Shown here: piece by piece, positions 24,982-33,894 of the stretch | Layout of the letters: each line of letters begins with the position of its first letter | Position numbering within the stretch: position 1 is the stretch's first letter | From: a bacterium | Lineage (GTDB): Bacteria; 4484-113; JAFGCY01 | Length of the DNA stretch: 64,000 nt | Direction: 5' to 3' | Assembly (NCBI GenBank): GCA_020849855.1 | Contig: JADZFO010000060.1 | Location: forward strand, 1 to 64,000 | Position numbers and translations under genes: made by a program | The notes under the pieces: model-generated | What the model saw: only the letters and a program-made list of their open reading frames with translations | The model's database searches: none | Told to the model about the DNA's origin: nothing

Positions 24982-26976
24982 TTGAGCAAGTTCGACAAGA
25001 AGAATGGCCTGCCGCCTGGCGCGGACAAAGCCGCGCACTCGCTGGGCGAGGACCTCGTAGCCGAGGTTTCCGCCGGTGGCAAAAGCGAGTACACCGGCGA
25101 AGACATTCAGGTACTCAAAGGCCTTGAGGGTGTGCGCGTCCGCCCGGCCATGTACATCGGTTCCACCGGCGAGCCGGGTCTGCACCACCTGGTCTGGGAA
25201 ATCGTCGACAACGCAATCGACGAGGTGATGGCCGGCTACGCCACCAAGGTCATTGTGGAGCTGCACGAGGACGGCAGCGTCAGCGTCGAGGACGACGGCC
25301 GTGGTATCCCGGTTGACTTCATGCCCGAAGAGGGCAAGCCCGCGCTTGAGGTAATCCTCAGCACCCTGCACGCCGGCGGTAAGTTCGGTGGTGAAGCCTA
25401 CAAGGTTTCCGGCGGTCTGCACGGCGTGGGCTCATCCGTGGTCAACGCCCTCAGCCTGCGCTTTGAGGCGGATGTCCATCGCGACGGCCAGGTGCACCAT
25501 ATCGGCTTTGAGCGCGGCAACACCACCCAGCCGATGAGCATCACCGGCAAGAGCAAGAAGCGCGGCACCATCATCCGCTTCTGGCCCGACCCGGAGATCT
25601 TCGAAACCGTGGAGTTCAAGGCCTCAACCCTTGAGGGCCGCCTGCGTGAGCTGGCCTTCCTGAATGCCGGCATCGAGATCACCCTGATCAACGACCAGGC
25701 CGAGGACGAGGAAGACAAGCGCCAGGTCTACAAGTACAAAGGCGGCCTTTCCGAGTTCGTGAAGTACATGTGCCGCAGCTCCCAGAGCATCACGCCCATC
25801 GTGCACTTCATCAAACAGATCGAGGACACGCGCATCGAGATCGCGATGCAGTGGACGGACGGCTACCAGGAGCGCATCAACGGCTACGCCAACAACATCT
25901 TCACCAAGGACGGCGGAACGCATGTTGTGGGCCTGAAGGCCGCGCTGACACGTGTGGTCAACCAGTACGCCTCCAAGCGCGACCTGATCAAGGGCAAGGA
26001 GCAGGTCACCGGTGACGACATCCGCGAGGGCCTGGTGGCCATCGTAAGTGTCTGGCTGCGCCAGCCGCAGTTTGAGGGCCAGACCAAAGGCCAGCTGGGC
26101 AACAGCGAGGTCAAGGGTCTGGTGGAACAGGCCCTCGGCGAGGCCCTGAGCACCTACCTGGACGAGAACCCCGGCGTGGGTAAGAAGCTGGTGGACCGCG
26201 CCGCCGCGGCTGCGCGCGCGCGTGAAGCGGCCAAGCGCGCCCGCGATATCGAGCGCAAGAAGAGCGGCCTGTCCTCGGGCCTGCCCGGCAAGCTGACCGA
26301 CTGTTCCGAGAAGAACCCCGAGCTCTGCGAGCTCTTCATTGTTGAGGGCGACAGCGCCGCGGGCCCCGCCAAGGGCGGGCGCAACCGCGCCACCCAGGCA
26401 ATCCTGCCGATCCGCGGCAAGATCCTCAACGTCGAAAAGGCCAACATGCTGCGCGTGCTGCAGAACGAAGAGGTGCGCGCGATCATTTCAGCCATCGGCA
26501 CCGGCTTCGGCCACGACTTCAACTATGACAAGCTGCGCTACCACAAGATCGTCATCATGACCGATGCCGACGTGGACGGCGCGCACATCCGTACCCTGCT
26601 GCTGACCTTCTTCTTCAACTTCATGCCGCAGCTTATCGAGAACGGCAAGCTCTACATCGCGCTCAACCCGCTCTACCGCCTGCGCAAAGGCAAGGGCAAG
26701 CCGATCTATGTCTTCACCGAGAAGGAGCGCGAGGCGAAGACCAAGGAGCTGGGCGGCAGTGTGGACGTCACCCGCTTTAAGGGTCTGGGCGAAATGAACC
26801 CGGACGAGCTGGCGGAAACGACGCTCAACCCCGAGAGCCGCACCCTGCTGCGGGTCAACATTGAAGACCTGGAGGAAGTGCGCCGGGTGGTGGACCGCCT
26901 GATGGGCGATGAGGTCGCCCCGCGCAAGCGTTTCATCACGGAATACGCCCGCAAGGTCAAGAACCTCGACATCTAA
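24982..26976 (+). CDS. gyrB: DNA gyrase subunit B
   Basis: A 664-residue ATPase subunit of gyrase, which introduces negative supercoils together with GyrA. It has the GHKL fold (EIVDNAIDEVMAGYA, DDGRGIPVD, GGLHGVGSSVVNALS), the transducer domain, a TOPRIM domain (ELFIVEGDSAAG, MTDADVDGAHIRTLLLTFFF) and a C-terminal GyrB tail (RFKGLGEMNPDELAETTL). The start is TTG 24982, preceded by CGGAG at seven bases. The N-terminus is about 25 residues longer than usual. gyrA is not in the window, and ParE cannot be strictly excluded, but TLHAGGKFGGEAYKVSGGLHG favours GyrB. Confidence 0.95.
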   Translation: MSKFDKKNGLPPGADKAAHSLGEDLVAEVSAGGKSEYTGEDIQVLKGLEGVRVRPAMYIGSTGEPGLHHLVWEIVDNAIDEVMAGYATKVIVELHEDGSVSVEDDGRGIPVDFMPEEGKPALEVILSTLHAGGKFGGEAYKVSGGLHGVGSSVVNALSLRFEADVHRDGQVHHIGFERGNTTQPMSITGKSKKRGTIIRFWPDPEIFETVEFKASTLEGRLRELAFLNAGIEITLINDQAEDEEDKRQVYKYKGGLSEFVKYMCRSSQSITPIVHFIKQIEDTRIEIAMQWTDGYQERINGYANNIFTKDGGTHVVGLKAALTRVVNQYASKRDLIKGKEQVTGDDIREGLVAIVSVWLRQPQFEGQTKGQLGNSEVKGLVEQALGEALSTYLDENPGVGKKLVDRAAAAARAREAAKRARDIERKKSGLSSGLPGKLTDCSEKNPELCELFIVEGDSAAGPAKGGRNRATQAILPIRGKILNVEKANMLRVLQNEEVRAIISAIGTGFGHDFNYDKLRYHKIVIMTDADVDGAHIRTLLLTFFFNFMPQLIENGKLYIALNPLYRLRKGKGKPIYVFTEKEREAKTKELGGSVDVTRFKGLGEMNPDELAETTLNPESRTLLRVNIEDLEEVRRVVDRLMGDEVAPRKRFITEYARKVKNLDI

Positions 26977-26997
26977 GCGCCATAGGCGACGGCCGGC

Positions 26998-28071
26998 CTA
27001 AACCGTGATCGGTTCGCCGTGGCGGTCCAGCATGTAGATGCTCTCGATGAAGCGCACGCGCCGGCTGGCATAGGTCATGCTGACGCTGCTGACCCGCACG
27101 CCATTGCCATAGAAGCGCACACCGTCAAGCAGGTCGCCCTTGGTCACGCCGGCGGCCAGGAAGACGATGTTGTTGCCGGGTGCGAGGTCGTCATTGCGCA
27201 GCACTTGGTCGGGGTCAACCCCCATGGCCAGGCAGCGCTGGCGCTGGGCCTCATCCTTAGGCTTCAGGCGTGCCTGGATCTCGCCGCCCAGGCACTTCAG
27301 GGCCGCCGCGGTGATCACGCCTTCCGGCGCACCGCCGATGCCCATGGCCATGTGGATGCCGGTACCGCGCAGTGGCACGCTGATGCCGGCGGAGAGGTCG
27401 CCGTCGGAGATCAGCTTGATCCGGACTCCCACGCGGCGCAGTTCTTCGATCACCTCGCTGTGGCGCGGGCGGTCGAGGACCACCACCACCAGGTTACGCA
27501 CATCGCGCTGCAGGGCGTCGGCCACGATGTTGCAGGTGTCGGCGATGGGGTCGTCAATGCTTACCTTTCCCACGCACTGGCCCGGGACGACCAGCTTTTG
27601 CATATAGATGTCCGGGGCATGCAGCAGGCCGCCTTTCTCGGCAATGGCCATAACGGCAATGGCGTTGGCGGCGCCGGTTGCGCAGAGGTTGGTGCCCTCC
27701 AGGGGGTCCACGGCGATGTCCACCTGGACTCCGGAGTCCTGCCTTCCAACCTTCTCGCCGATGTACAGCATCGGCGCCTCGTCGCGCTCGCCTTCACCGA
27801 TGACGATGGTGCCATCCACATTCGCGCCGTCGAGGGCCCGGCGCATGGCGGTGACCGCTGCCTGGTCCGCAGCTTCGCGGTCGCCGCAGCCCATCAGCTT
27901 GGCGCACTCAATGGCCGCCTGCTCGACCGCGGGCAGGAAGTCCTGCGCGATCTGGGCTTCAACTTTGTCCAGCAGGGTGATCTTGGATGTGGCCGCACTG
28001 TCGGGGCGCTGAATCTGGTCCAGACCATTGCTGGCGAAACTGACCACCTGGCCTTCGCGTGAGTCTTGCAT
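26998..28071 (-). CDS. glpX: Class II fructose-1,6-bisphosphatase (GlpX)
   Basis: A 357-residue metal-dependent phosphatase of gluconeogenesis. Signature stretches are [50 protein letters not shown] and a conserved C-terminal [14 protein letters not shown] 28071 is preferred over the in-frame ATG 28083 because GGAGG lies five bases upstream. It is transcribed divergently from a lipoprotein gene through a shared, overlapping -10 region. Its leader, with the Shine-Dalgarno, begins inside a REP-like repeat. It ends 21 bases after gyrB, tail to tail. Confidence 0.95.
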   Translation of the reverse strand: MQDSREGQVVSFASNGLDQIQRPDSAATSKITLLDKVEAQIAQDFLPAVEQAAIECAKLMGCGDREAADQAAVTAMRRALDGANVDGTIVIGEGERDEAPMLYIGEKVGRQDSGVQVDIAVDPLEGTNLCATGAANAIAVMAIAEKGGLLHAPDIYMQKLVVPGQCVGKVSIDDPIADTCNIVADALQRDVRNLVVVVLDRPRHSEVIEELRRVGVRIKLISDGDLSAGISVPLRGTGIHMAMGIGGAPEGVITAAALKCLGGEIQARLKPKDEAQRQRCLAMGVDPDQVLRNDDLAPGNNIVFLAAGVTKGDLLDGVRFYGNGVRVSSVSMTYASRRVRFIESIYMLDRHGEPITV

Positions 28072-28085
28072 TGCTCCCTCCATGG

Positions 28086-28111
28086 CGTAGGGGCGCCGGC
28101 AGGGCGATTAT
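28086..28111. repeat. REP-like half repeat, copy 2, at the glpX promoter
   Basis: It starts CGTAGGGGCGCC and continues with GCAGG and CGATTAT. It matches the copy at 117-141 closely. It supplies most of the glpX leader and runs into the shared -10 region. Confidence 0.5.
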
Positions 28112-28114
28112 ACT
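28107..28114. promoter_or_regulatory. Overlapping divergent -10 boxes (bidirectional promoter)
   Basis: On the minus strand TATAAT (28112 to 28107) serves glpX. On the plus strand TATACT (28109-28114) lies six bases before ATG 28121. Both are carried by the same eight base pairs (ATTATACT). Confidence 0.65.
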
Positions 28115-28120
28115 GTCAGC

Positions 28121-29236
28121 ATGCGCTCTATGCTGGCCCTGCTGGCGCTGTGCCTCTGTGCGGCGGCCTGTCCGCTGGTTAGCAGCGAGTCCGCGCAGCC
28201 CGGCTTCAGGCTGGCGGGCAGTCTCAGTCTGCGCGCAGGGCAGCTGAGCTACCTGGCCGCGGCAGGTGATTCAGAAGCAGGTCCCGGCATCGCCATTGGA
28301 GCGCAGCTGCCGCCCGCTGCGAAGATCCTGCCATATCAGACCGTAGCGCTGGGCGATCTGGCCCTGATTACGCAGGTCGATGCATCCCTCGAAGTATCGA
28401 CATGGGCCATCCCCGCTGCGGACCCTGCGGCAGCCAGAGGGCATGAGAACTGCCTGCCGCTGCTGGTTGATGGGACCTGCCGGGCACTGCTGGAGCTGCC
28501 TGACGACTCACTGGCCCTGGGCGGTCTGCGCCTGCTGGGGGCCGACGGTGCGGCGGCGCTGAGCCTGCCACAGGCCGAGCTGCTGCTGCCCGCGGCTGGC
28601 GAGCCTGGCGGTTTGTGCTTCGCTGCTCTGCCGGGCGAAGGGTCATCACTGATCTATCCCTTTGGCAGCCGCCCGGAGGTGCTGGCCTGGGACAGCGCGG
28701 CTGAGGCGGAGCTCTGGCGCGCCAGCCTGCCCACGGACTTCACCTGCGCGGACCTGCGGATGCTGGCTTGCAGCGCAGAGGCGGCCGTGTTCATGGTGCA
28801 GTACGACTTTGAGCACTTTGAGATCTTCTGCGTCGACAGTGCCGGCTCGGCGCGCAGCTGCGCCCGCCTGGCCCGGCAGCCGGCCTTTGTGACCACCTTC
28901 CCTGGCGGCGCCTCGCGGCTGGCCCAGGTGCAGATCCTGCCCGGCGGCAGGCTGAGTATTCTGCTGGCCGGAGGACGCGAGCAGTGTGTGCTGGACCTGG
29001 CCAGTGGCGAGACTTCCTTCGGGCCCGCCGCGGGCGGCCATGCGGAGCTGGAAGAGGACAACACAAACCCGGTCGGCGAGCCAGGCGTTCCGGGGCCGGG
29101 GCAGCCCGCCCTGTCACAGGGCCTCCTGCCCACAGCCGCCGGGGCGGACTGGACAATTGATGCCCTGCTCAACCCGCGGGGAGAGGTGCTGGTGCTGACC
29201 AGCGACGGGCCGCAATGGCTGCGGCCCGGCAGCTAA
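28121..29236 (+). CDS. Hypothetical lipoprotein, beta-propeller-like in composition
   Basis: 371 residues. The N-terminus MRSMLALLALCLCAAACPL is a lipoprotein signal with the modified cysteine at residue 17. The rest is rich in Leu, Ala and Gly, with short beta-strand-like repeats separated by turns (LALITQVDASLEVSTWAIP; LLVDGTCRALLELPDDSLALGG), which could form a propeller. The family is not recognised. TATACT lies six bases before the ATG and there is no Shine-Dalgarno, so it is probably leaderless. It ends 51 bases before the tRNA gene. Confidence 0.65.
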   Translation: MRSMLALLALCLCAAACPLVSSESAQPGFRLAGSLSLRAGQLSYLAAAGDSEAGPGIAIGAQLPPAAKILPYQTVALGDLALITQVDASLEVSTWAIPAADPAAARGHENCLPLLVDGTCRALLELPDDSLALGGLRLLGADGAAALSLPQAELLLPAAGEPGGLCFAALPGEGSSLIYPFGSRPEVLAWDSAAEAELWRASLPTDFTCADLRMLACSAEAAVFMVQYDFEHFEIFCVDSAGSARSCARLARQPAFVTTFPGGASRLAQVQILPGGRLSILLAGGREQCVLDLASGETSFGPAAGGHAELEEDNTNPVGEPGVPGPGQPALSQGLLPTAAGADWTIDALLNPRGEVLVLTSDGPQWLRPGS

Positions 29237-29287
29237 AGCACGCCTGCCATTTTTCCGGATTCTTGTGGTAATATCTGTACCCCGCAT

Positions 29288-29362
29288 CGGGCGGTGGCTC
29301 AGTCCGGCTAGAGCGCTGCGTTCGGGTCGCAGAGGTCGGGAGTTCGAATCTCCCCCGCCCGA
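29288..29362 (+). tRNA. tRNA-Pro (anticodon CGG)
   Basis: The acceptor stem CGGGCGG (29288-29294) pairs with CCGCCCG (29355-29361), followed by the discriminator A. The D arm, an anticodon stem CTGCG/CGCAG with loop TTCGGGT (anticodon CGG, reading CCG), and a T arm GGGAG-TTCGAAT-CTCCC are all present. The 3' CCA is not encoded. Confidence 0.95.
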
Positions 29363-29469
29363 GATTTTTCCACACCGAAGATTAATCCTCGGTTGTGCGA
29401 CCGGATTCGTTTGCAGTCCGTCATGGTACTATTCTGAGTGGTGGCAGCCGCAGGGGGATAGGCTCGGCA

Positions 29470-29898
29470 ATGAAAACAATTGTGGTCTTTGGCAGTTTCG
29501 TCGGGAACACCGAGACACTGGCAGGATACGTGGCACGTGGGCTGGAATTGGCAGGCCACGCTGTGACTTTGAAAGACGTCGTCTATGCCGACATCGACGA
29601 GCTGCAGGACTATGAACTGATCCTGCTGGCCAGCCCTACCTACGAACCCAAGATGGTTCAGGACGACATGCTCCCCTTTTACGAGAAGCTGGCGGGCGTG
29701 CGTCTGGATGGCAAGAAAGCCGCGGCTTTCGGCCCCGGCGATACCGCCTGGCCGGACTTCTGCGAGGCCGTGCACTTCCTGGAGAAACGCCTGCGCGACT
29801 GCGGCGCCGAGATCATCGCTGAAGCGCTGATGGTCGATGGTGTGGTCGAAGAGCACGAGACCCGGGCCGTGGAGTGGGGCAGGAGTATCGGCGCGTAG
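29470..29898 (+). CDS. Flavodoxin
   Basis: 142 residues, a single flavodoxin fold carrying FMN as a low-potential electron carrier. The phosphate-binding loop reads GSFVGNTETLA, where the typical form is (T/S)x(T/S)GNTE. The isoalloxazine loops are ASPTYEP and FGPGDTAWPDFCEAV. Net charge is acidic, as usual. ATG 29470 is chosen because the loop must lie near the N-terminus. A G-rich AGGGGGAT lies upstream, though rather far. It follows the tRNA gene and its partner enzymes are not nearby. Confidence 0.9.
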   Translation: MKTIVVFGSFVGNTETLAGYVARGLELAGHAVTLKDVVYADIDELQDYELILLASPTYEPKMVQDDMLPFYEKLAGVRLDGKKAAAFGPGDTAWPDFCEAVHFLEKRLRDCGAEIIAEALMVDGVVEEHETRAVEWGRSIGA

Positions 29899-30007
29899 CC
29901 TTTTGATGCATGCTCAAATCAACGAGGCCAGAAGGCTCTAGAGCAGTCTCGCCCAAACCTCTGCGTCACACGGCGGCCCTGGCTCCAACCCAGTTGTTCT
30001 TCCAGCA

Positions 30008-30343
30008 TCAGCTCAGGCTTTCGAGTATTGCTGTAATGTCTGCCTTAAGCTGGGGCAGACGTTCAAGCACAATCTCCCATAAACGCGCGTAATCCAGCTC
30101 CCAGTAGTCGTGAACGATTATGTGCCTGACCGCGGCGATCTCATTCCATGGCACCTGCGGATTTGCGCTGCGCAAATCACGCGGCAACCGGTAGACAGCC
30201 TCACCATTGATCTCCAGCTGGCGGGCGACAAGGGAGTTAAGCAGATCCTCCTCTATGCTGTCTGCCTGCGGGGCGTACTTCTCCACCTTGGCGATTGCAT
30301 CCAGTATGTCCTGCAAACGCTCTAAGGGCCGCCGGTCATTCAC
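30008..30343 (-). CDS. hepT: HepT-type toxin (HEPN RNase, DUF86)
   Basis: A 111-residue all-helical HEPN protein. The active-site motif RX4HXY is intact (RHIIVHDY, residues about 76-83), as in HepT RNase toxins. In this family the tyrosine of the motif is AMPylated by the partner MntA, which silences the toxin. It lies downstream of mntA with a four-base overlap (30340-30343), the typical order and coupling. The pair is a complete type VII-like toxin-antitoxin module. The 109 bases between this gene and the flavodoxin gene hold nothing recognisable. Confidence 0.88.
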   Translation of the reverse strand: MNDRRPLERLQDILDAIAKVEKYAPQADSIEEDLLNSLVARQLEINGEAVYRLPRDLRSANPQVPWNEIAAVRHIIVHDYWELDYARLWEIVLERLPQLKADITAILESLS

Positions 30344-30648
30344 AGCGGCTGAGCCTGGTCCACCAGCACTTGCCGAATGGCTGGCTTCAGAATGCTCTCA
30401 ACAAGTACGTCAATTCTGACCGGGAGTAGTTCTTCAAGTTCTCCCCACAAGGCAGCATGGCGCCACAAGTCGTACTCACCATCAAAGTCAACGAGCAGAT
30501 CGATATCAGAGTGTTCGCTATCCTCGGCCCTGACTATCGAGCCGGTGATCCGAGGATTAAGCGCACCGTGCCGCACACAGATACGCCGGATGTCCTCTCT
30601 GAAGGCCTCCAGCACTTCACGCGCCTTGTACTTGACGTAGACCGCCAT
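30340..30648 (-). CDS. mntA: MntA-type minimal nucleotidyltransferase antitoxin
   Basis: 102 residues of the DNA polymerase beta superfamily. The nucleotidyltransferase motif GSX10DXD is complete (GSIVRAED, then SDIDLLVDF), and a third acidic residue follows in RIDVLVE. It should transfer AMP to the HepT tyrosine. TAAGCT lies six bases before ATG 30648, so the operon may also start without a leader, though this hexamer is a weak -10 box. Confidence 0.88.
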   Translation of the reverse strand: MAVYVKYKAREVLEAFREDIRRICVRHGALNPRITGSIVRAEDSEHSDIDLLVDFDGEYDLWRHAALWGELEELLPVRIDVLVESILKPAIRQVLVDQAQPL

Positions 30649-30736
30649 ACATAGAGCTTACCGCACATCGCGCCGGGATGGCTTGTTGGCAATGCTGCTG
30701 CAGCCTGACAGACAAAGCACCTGGCTGAGAACAGAA

Positions 30737-32104
30737 CTAAGCCAGCCAGGCGGGCAGCATGTCCCGCTCCGCCACATCTTCCGGCGTCTCACGGCGGATC
30801 AGCACGGCCTGACCATTGTCACCGCTCAGCACCACCGCCGGGCGCGGCACGCGGTTGTAGTTGCTGGCCATGCTGTAGGTATAGGCCCCTGTGCAGAACA
30901 TCGCGATGATGTCGCCGGCCTTCGGTTCGGCCATGGGCTGGTCCCTGAGCAGCATGTCCCCGGTTTCGCAGCACTTGCCGGCAATGCTCCACAGGCCCTC
31001 GTTGTCCGGCAGCTTCGCCGCCGCCTGGGTCTGCTGCCAGCCGCCGCGGCTGGCGTTGATGGCATAGTGCCGCGCGCTGTAGAGCGCAAAACGCGGGTTG
31101 TCCGTCATGCCGCCATCGACGCCCACATAGTTGCGCACGCCCGGGATCTTCTTGATGCTGCGGGCCGTGTAAAGCGTGATGCCCGCCTCGCCAACTATGC
31201 TGCGCCCCGGCTCGTCGCAGAGCACCGGCGGCTCGATCTCCAGCTCGCGGCAGATGCTGATGATGGTGTCGCAAAGCACCTCATAGTGCTGCGCGATCAG
31301 CGGCGGGTGCTGCTCGGGCTGATAGCGGATACCAAGACCGCCGCCGAGGTTCAGCTCGTCCAGTGGCGCGCCGATCTCGCGCTGCACCAGCGCATAGAAC
31401 TCCAGCATGGCCCGGGCCGCGACTCTGAAGGGCCCGCCATCCAGAATCTGGCTGCCGATATGGCAATGGATGCCGACCAGCTCCAGGTCCGGCTGGGCAT
31501 GGATGGAACGTGCGGCCTCCAGCGCGGCTCCGTCGGCCAGGTTGAAGCCGAATTTAGAGTCTTCCTGGCCGGTCTGCACATACTCGTGTGTGCTGGGCTT
31601 GACGCCCGGCGAAACTCGCAGCAGCACCTTCTGGCGCAGCCCCTGGCGCCGGGCTGCTTCAGCGATAAGCTGGATCTCGTCCAGCTTGTCGATAGCGATG
31701 CGGCCGATGCGGCTGTTCACCGCCATTTCGATCTCATCGGGGCTCTTGGCGTTGCCGTGCAGTGTAATCTGCTGCGGGTCCATGCCGGCGCTGAGGGCTG
31801 TGTACAGCTCGCCGCTGGAGACCACATCAATGCCCAGGCCTTCCTGCTGCAGCAGCCTGCACATGCCCTTGCACATGAAGGCCTTGGAGGCGAAGTACAC
31901 CCGGCTGCGCGGATAGATCTCCAGGCGCTTGCGGAACTCCCGGCAATTAGCCCGGATCACGTTTTCCAGCATGACGACCAGCGGGGAGCCGAACTCAGCC
32001 AGCAGCTCGCTGACGGGCCGGCCGGAAAGCTGCAGCTCACCTTCAGCGCTGAAGCTGATGCAGGCATGGTCGAGGAAAAAGCCCTGGGGGGAGTTCGCGC
32101 TCAC
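30737..32104 (-). CDS. lysA: Diaminopimelate decarboxylase
   Basis: A 455-residue fold-type III PLP enzyme that makes L-lysine from meso-diaminopimelate, the last step of lysine synthesis. The PLP lysine is in YFASKAFMCKGM (about residue 73), followed by HCHIGSQI, LGGGLGIRY, CDEPGRSIVGEAG and the active-site CCETGD contributed across the dimer. The length is a little above the usual 420 residues. The start is GTG 32104 with TAGAAT (32111-32116) six bases upstream, another leaderless-type promoter. Ornithine/arginine decarboxylase relatives are less likely, because ETGD and the HIGSQ context are typical of LysA. Confidence 0.94.
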   Translation of the reverse strand: MSANSPQGFFLDHACISFSAEGELQLSGRPVSELLAEFGSPLVVMLENVIRANCREFRKRLEIYPRSRVYFASKAFMCKGMCRLLQQEGLGIDVVSSGELYTALSAGMDPQQITLHGNAKSPDEIEMAVNSRIGRIAIDKLDEIQLIAEAARRQGLRQKVLLRVSPGVKPSTHEYVQTGQEDSKFGFNLADGAALEAARSIHAQPDLELVGIHCHIGSQILDGGPFRVAARAMLEFYALVQREIGAPLDELNLGGGLGIRYQPEQHPPLIAQHYEVLCDTIISICRELEIEPPVLCDEPGRSIVGEAGITLYTARSIKKIPGVRNYVGVDGGMTDNPRFALYSARHYAINASRGGWQQTQAAAKLPDNEGLWSIAGKCCETGDMLLRDQPMAEPKAGDIIAMFCTGAYTYSMASNYNRVPRPAVVLSGDNGQAVLIRRETPEDVAERDMLPAWLA

Positions 32105-32110
32105 GCTGTC

Positions 32111-32116
32111 ATTCTA
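32111..32116 (-). promoter_or_regulatory. -10 box TAGAAT of lysA (leaderless, GTG start)
   Basis: TAGAAT, six bases (GACAGC), then GTG 32104. No Shine-Dalgarno. Confidence 0.65.
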
Positions 32117-32173
32117 GGGCTGAATGCCCGGATGGCAAACTTGACATTCGACTGGAAGCTGGCATGTGGCAGT

Positions 32174-32608
32174 TCAGGACTGCTCAAGGAGGGACCGGTG
32201 GATGGCCGCGGCCATCTCAGCCAGCGCGTCGGCGTCCGCGGCGCTGCCCGGCACATTAAGCGCCAGGCGGTCGTCCGAAAAGCGCGGCACGATATGGAAG
32301 TGCAGATAGTCAATGGTCTGTCCGGCGGCCGGGCCATTGTTGGACACCACATTAACCCCGTGCGCACCTGTCGCCTTCATGACGGCCGGGATAAGGCGCT
32401 GCAGTGTGTGCATACAGGCGGCCAGATCCTGGGGGCGGGCATCGGCCACAGTGCTGGCCCAGGAGCGCGGTATCACCAGGGTATGACCAGGCGCGGAGGG
32501 GAAGATGTCGAGGAAGGCGTAGGTGTGCTCGTCGTTGTAGACGGCAAAGCTCGGCAGCTCACCGCGCAGGATACGGCCAAAGACGTTGTCGGCAGGTGCT
32601 TCCCGCAT
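32174..32608 (-). CDS. HIT-family nucleotide hydrolase
   Basis: A 144-residue Hint-type protein that hydrolyses nucleoside phosphoramidates or similar compounds. The fold signature (CFGRIL-like NVFGRILRGELPSFAVYND, FLDIFPSAPGHTLVIPR) is clear. The histidine triad, normally HxHxH, reads YLHFHI, so the first His is Tyr while the central nucleophilic His and the third His remain. ATG 32608 has TATGCT (32615-32620) six bases upstream and no Shine-Dalgarno. It lies 35 bases after the third permease gene but has its own promoter. Confidence 0.88.
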   Translation of the reverse strand: MREAPADNVFGRILRGELPSFAVYNDEHTYAFLDIFPSAPGHTLVIPRSWASTVADARPQDLAACMHTLQRLIPAVMKATGAHGVNVVSNNGPAAGQTIDYLHFHIVPRFSDDRLALNVPGSAADADALAEMAAAIHRSLLEQS

Positions 32609-32614
32609 GGCCGA

Positions 32615-32620
32615 AGCATA
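32615..32620 (-). promoter_or_regulatory. -10 box TATGCT of the HIT gene (leaderless)
   Basis: TATGCT, six bases (TCGGCC), then ATG 32608. Confidence 0.5.
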
Positions 32621-32643
32621 ACACCTGAAGCAGGGCTTTGCAG

Positions 32644-33894
32644 TTAATCGTGGTGCAGGGCCTGAATGGGATCCAGCGCGCCGGCGCGGCTGGCCGGATA
32701 GACGCCAAAGGCCAGGCCCACAACCGCGCTTACCAGCAGGGTCAGCCCGATCCAGAAGGGCGGGATGTCCGGCGACCAGTAGATGTCGAAACGCTCGCTC
32801 ATCACCATGGAGGTCAGGGAGCCAAGTCCATAGCCGGCGGCAATCCCAAGCGCGCCGCCAGCCAGGGTCAGGGTCATGGCTTCGATCAGGAACTGCATCG
32901 TGATATTGGCGCGCGTGGCGCCCAGCGCCTTGCGCAGGCCGATCTCATGCGTCCGTTCACGCACCACGACCAGCATGATGTTCATCACGCCGATGCCGCC
33001 GATAAGCAGCGCCAGGACTGCCACCGAGGCCAGGGTGTACATCAGGGCGTTGAGATAGCTGGAAAGGAAACTGGTCCAGTCCTCGGCGGTGTAGAGCTTG
33101 AAGTCGTCATCCGCGCCGGATCGGATATGGCGGCTGGCCCGCAGCAGGCGCGTGACGTCATCCTTTGCGGCTTCCATGGTCTCGATGCTCTGCACCTGGA
33201 TGGCCATCCAGAGCAGCTCGTCAGAACCAAAGATGCGCTTCTGGGCGGTACGCAGCGGCACATAAACGGCGCGGTTGTGCTCGGCGCCGGCAGTCAGCGC
33301 ACTGCGGGAGTTCAGGATCCCAAGTACCCGCAGGCGCGCACCCTCCACGGTGATCGTCGCGCCCAGCACCGGCTCTCCTGGCCCAAAGATCTCGCCGGGC
33401 ACATCCGCGCCTAGCACGCAGACACTGGCGGCGGCCTGTTCCTCAGCATCGGTGTAGAGCCGGCCCTCAACAGCCTCCAGGTGCTCCATCCTGAAGAAGC
33501 CATGCGGCTCGGTGACCAGGTTCAGGCTGGCTGAGCGCCAGCCGTGCCGGATCAGAGCGTCCTCCTTGTAGTTGCCACCGACAGCCGACTTCACCAGTGA
33601 TGAGCTGCGCACGGCTTCCAGGTCGCGGTTGCGAAAGCGCTTGACCGCCGGGTCGATTTTGCCCGGGCGCAGGGGCATGTCCGGCATGACGTATACGATA
33701 TCCGGGCTGGCGGCCGTGGCCATGAAGTCAACGAAAAAGCTGCGCAGGCCTTCGCCAAGTGAGACGATGGTCATTACACTGGCAATGCCGATCATGATGC
33801 CCAGCATGGTCAGGAAGCTGCGCATCTTGTGGCGAAGCATCTGCTGAAAGGCTACCCGCAGGGAAGACGGCAGGCTGTAGCCCGCGCTACTCAT
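32644..33894 (-). CDS. MacB/FtsX-type ABC transporter permease, copy 3
   Basis: 416 residues. One N-terminal span (MRSFLTMLGIMIGIASVMTIV) leads into a periplasmic MacB_PCD domain of about 230 residues. Three C-terminal spans follow, with the cytoplasmic coupling motif RERTHEIGLRKALGATRANI. This is the mechanotransmission-type permease architecture of MacB, LolC/E and FtsX, but without the ATPase domain that MacB carries. It overlaps the preceding permease by eight bases. It is the last of three tandem paralogues after the adaptor gene. Confidence 0.88.
   Translation of the reverse strand: MSSAGYSLPSSLRVAFQQMLRHKMRSFLTMLGIMIGIASVMTIVSLGEGLRSFFVDFMATAASPDIVYVMPDMPLRPGKIDPAVKRFRNRDLEAVRSSSLVKSAVGGNYKEDALIRHGWRSASLNLVTEPHGFFRMEHLEAVEGRLYTDAEEQAAASVCVLGADVPGEIFGPGEPVLGATITVEGARLRVLGILNSRSALTAGAEHNRAVYVPLRTAQKRIFGSDELLWMAIQVQSIETMEAAKDDVTRLLRASRHIRSGADDDFKLYTAEDWTSFLSSYLNALMYTLASVAVLALLIGGIGVMNIMLVVVRERTHEIGLRKALGATRANITMQFLIEAMTLTLAGGALGIAAGYGLGSLTSMVMSERFDIYWSPDIPPFWIGLTLLVSAVVGLAFGVYPASRAGALDPIQALHHD

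Noticed and set aside
30683-32647. 654-codon + strand frame opposite lysA and the HIT gene
   Set aside because: Antisense shadow with biased composition and no recognisable domain.
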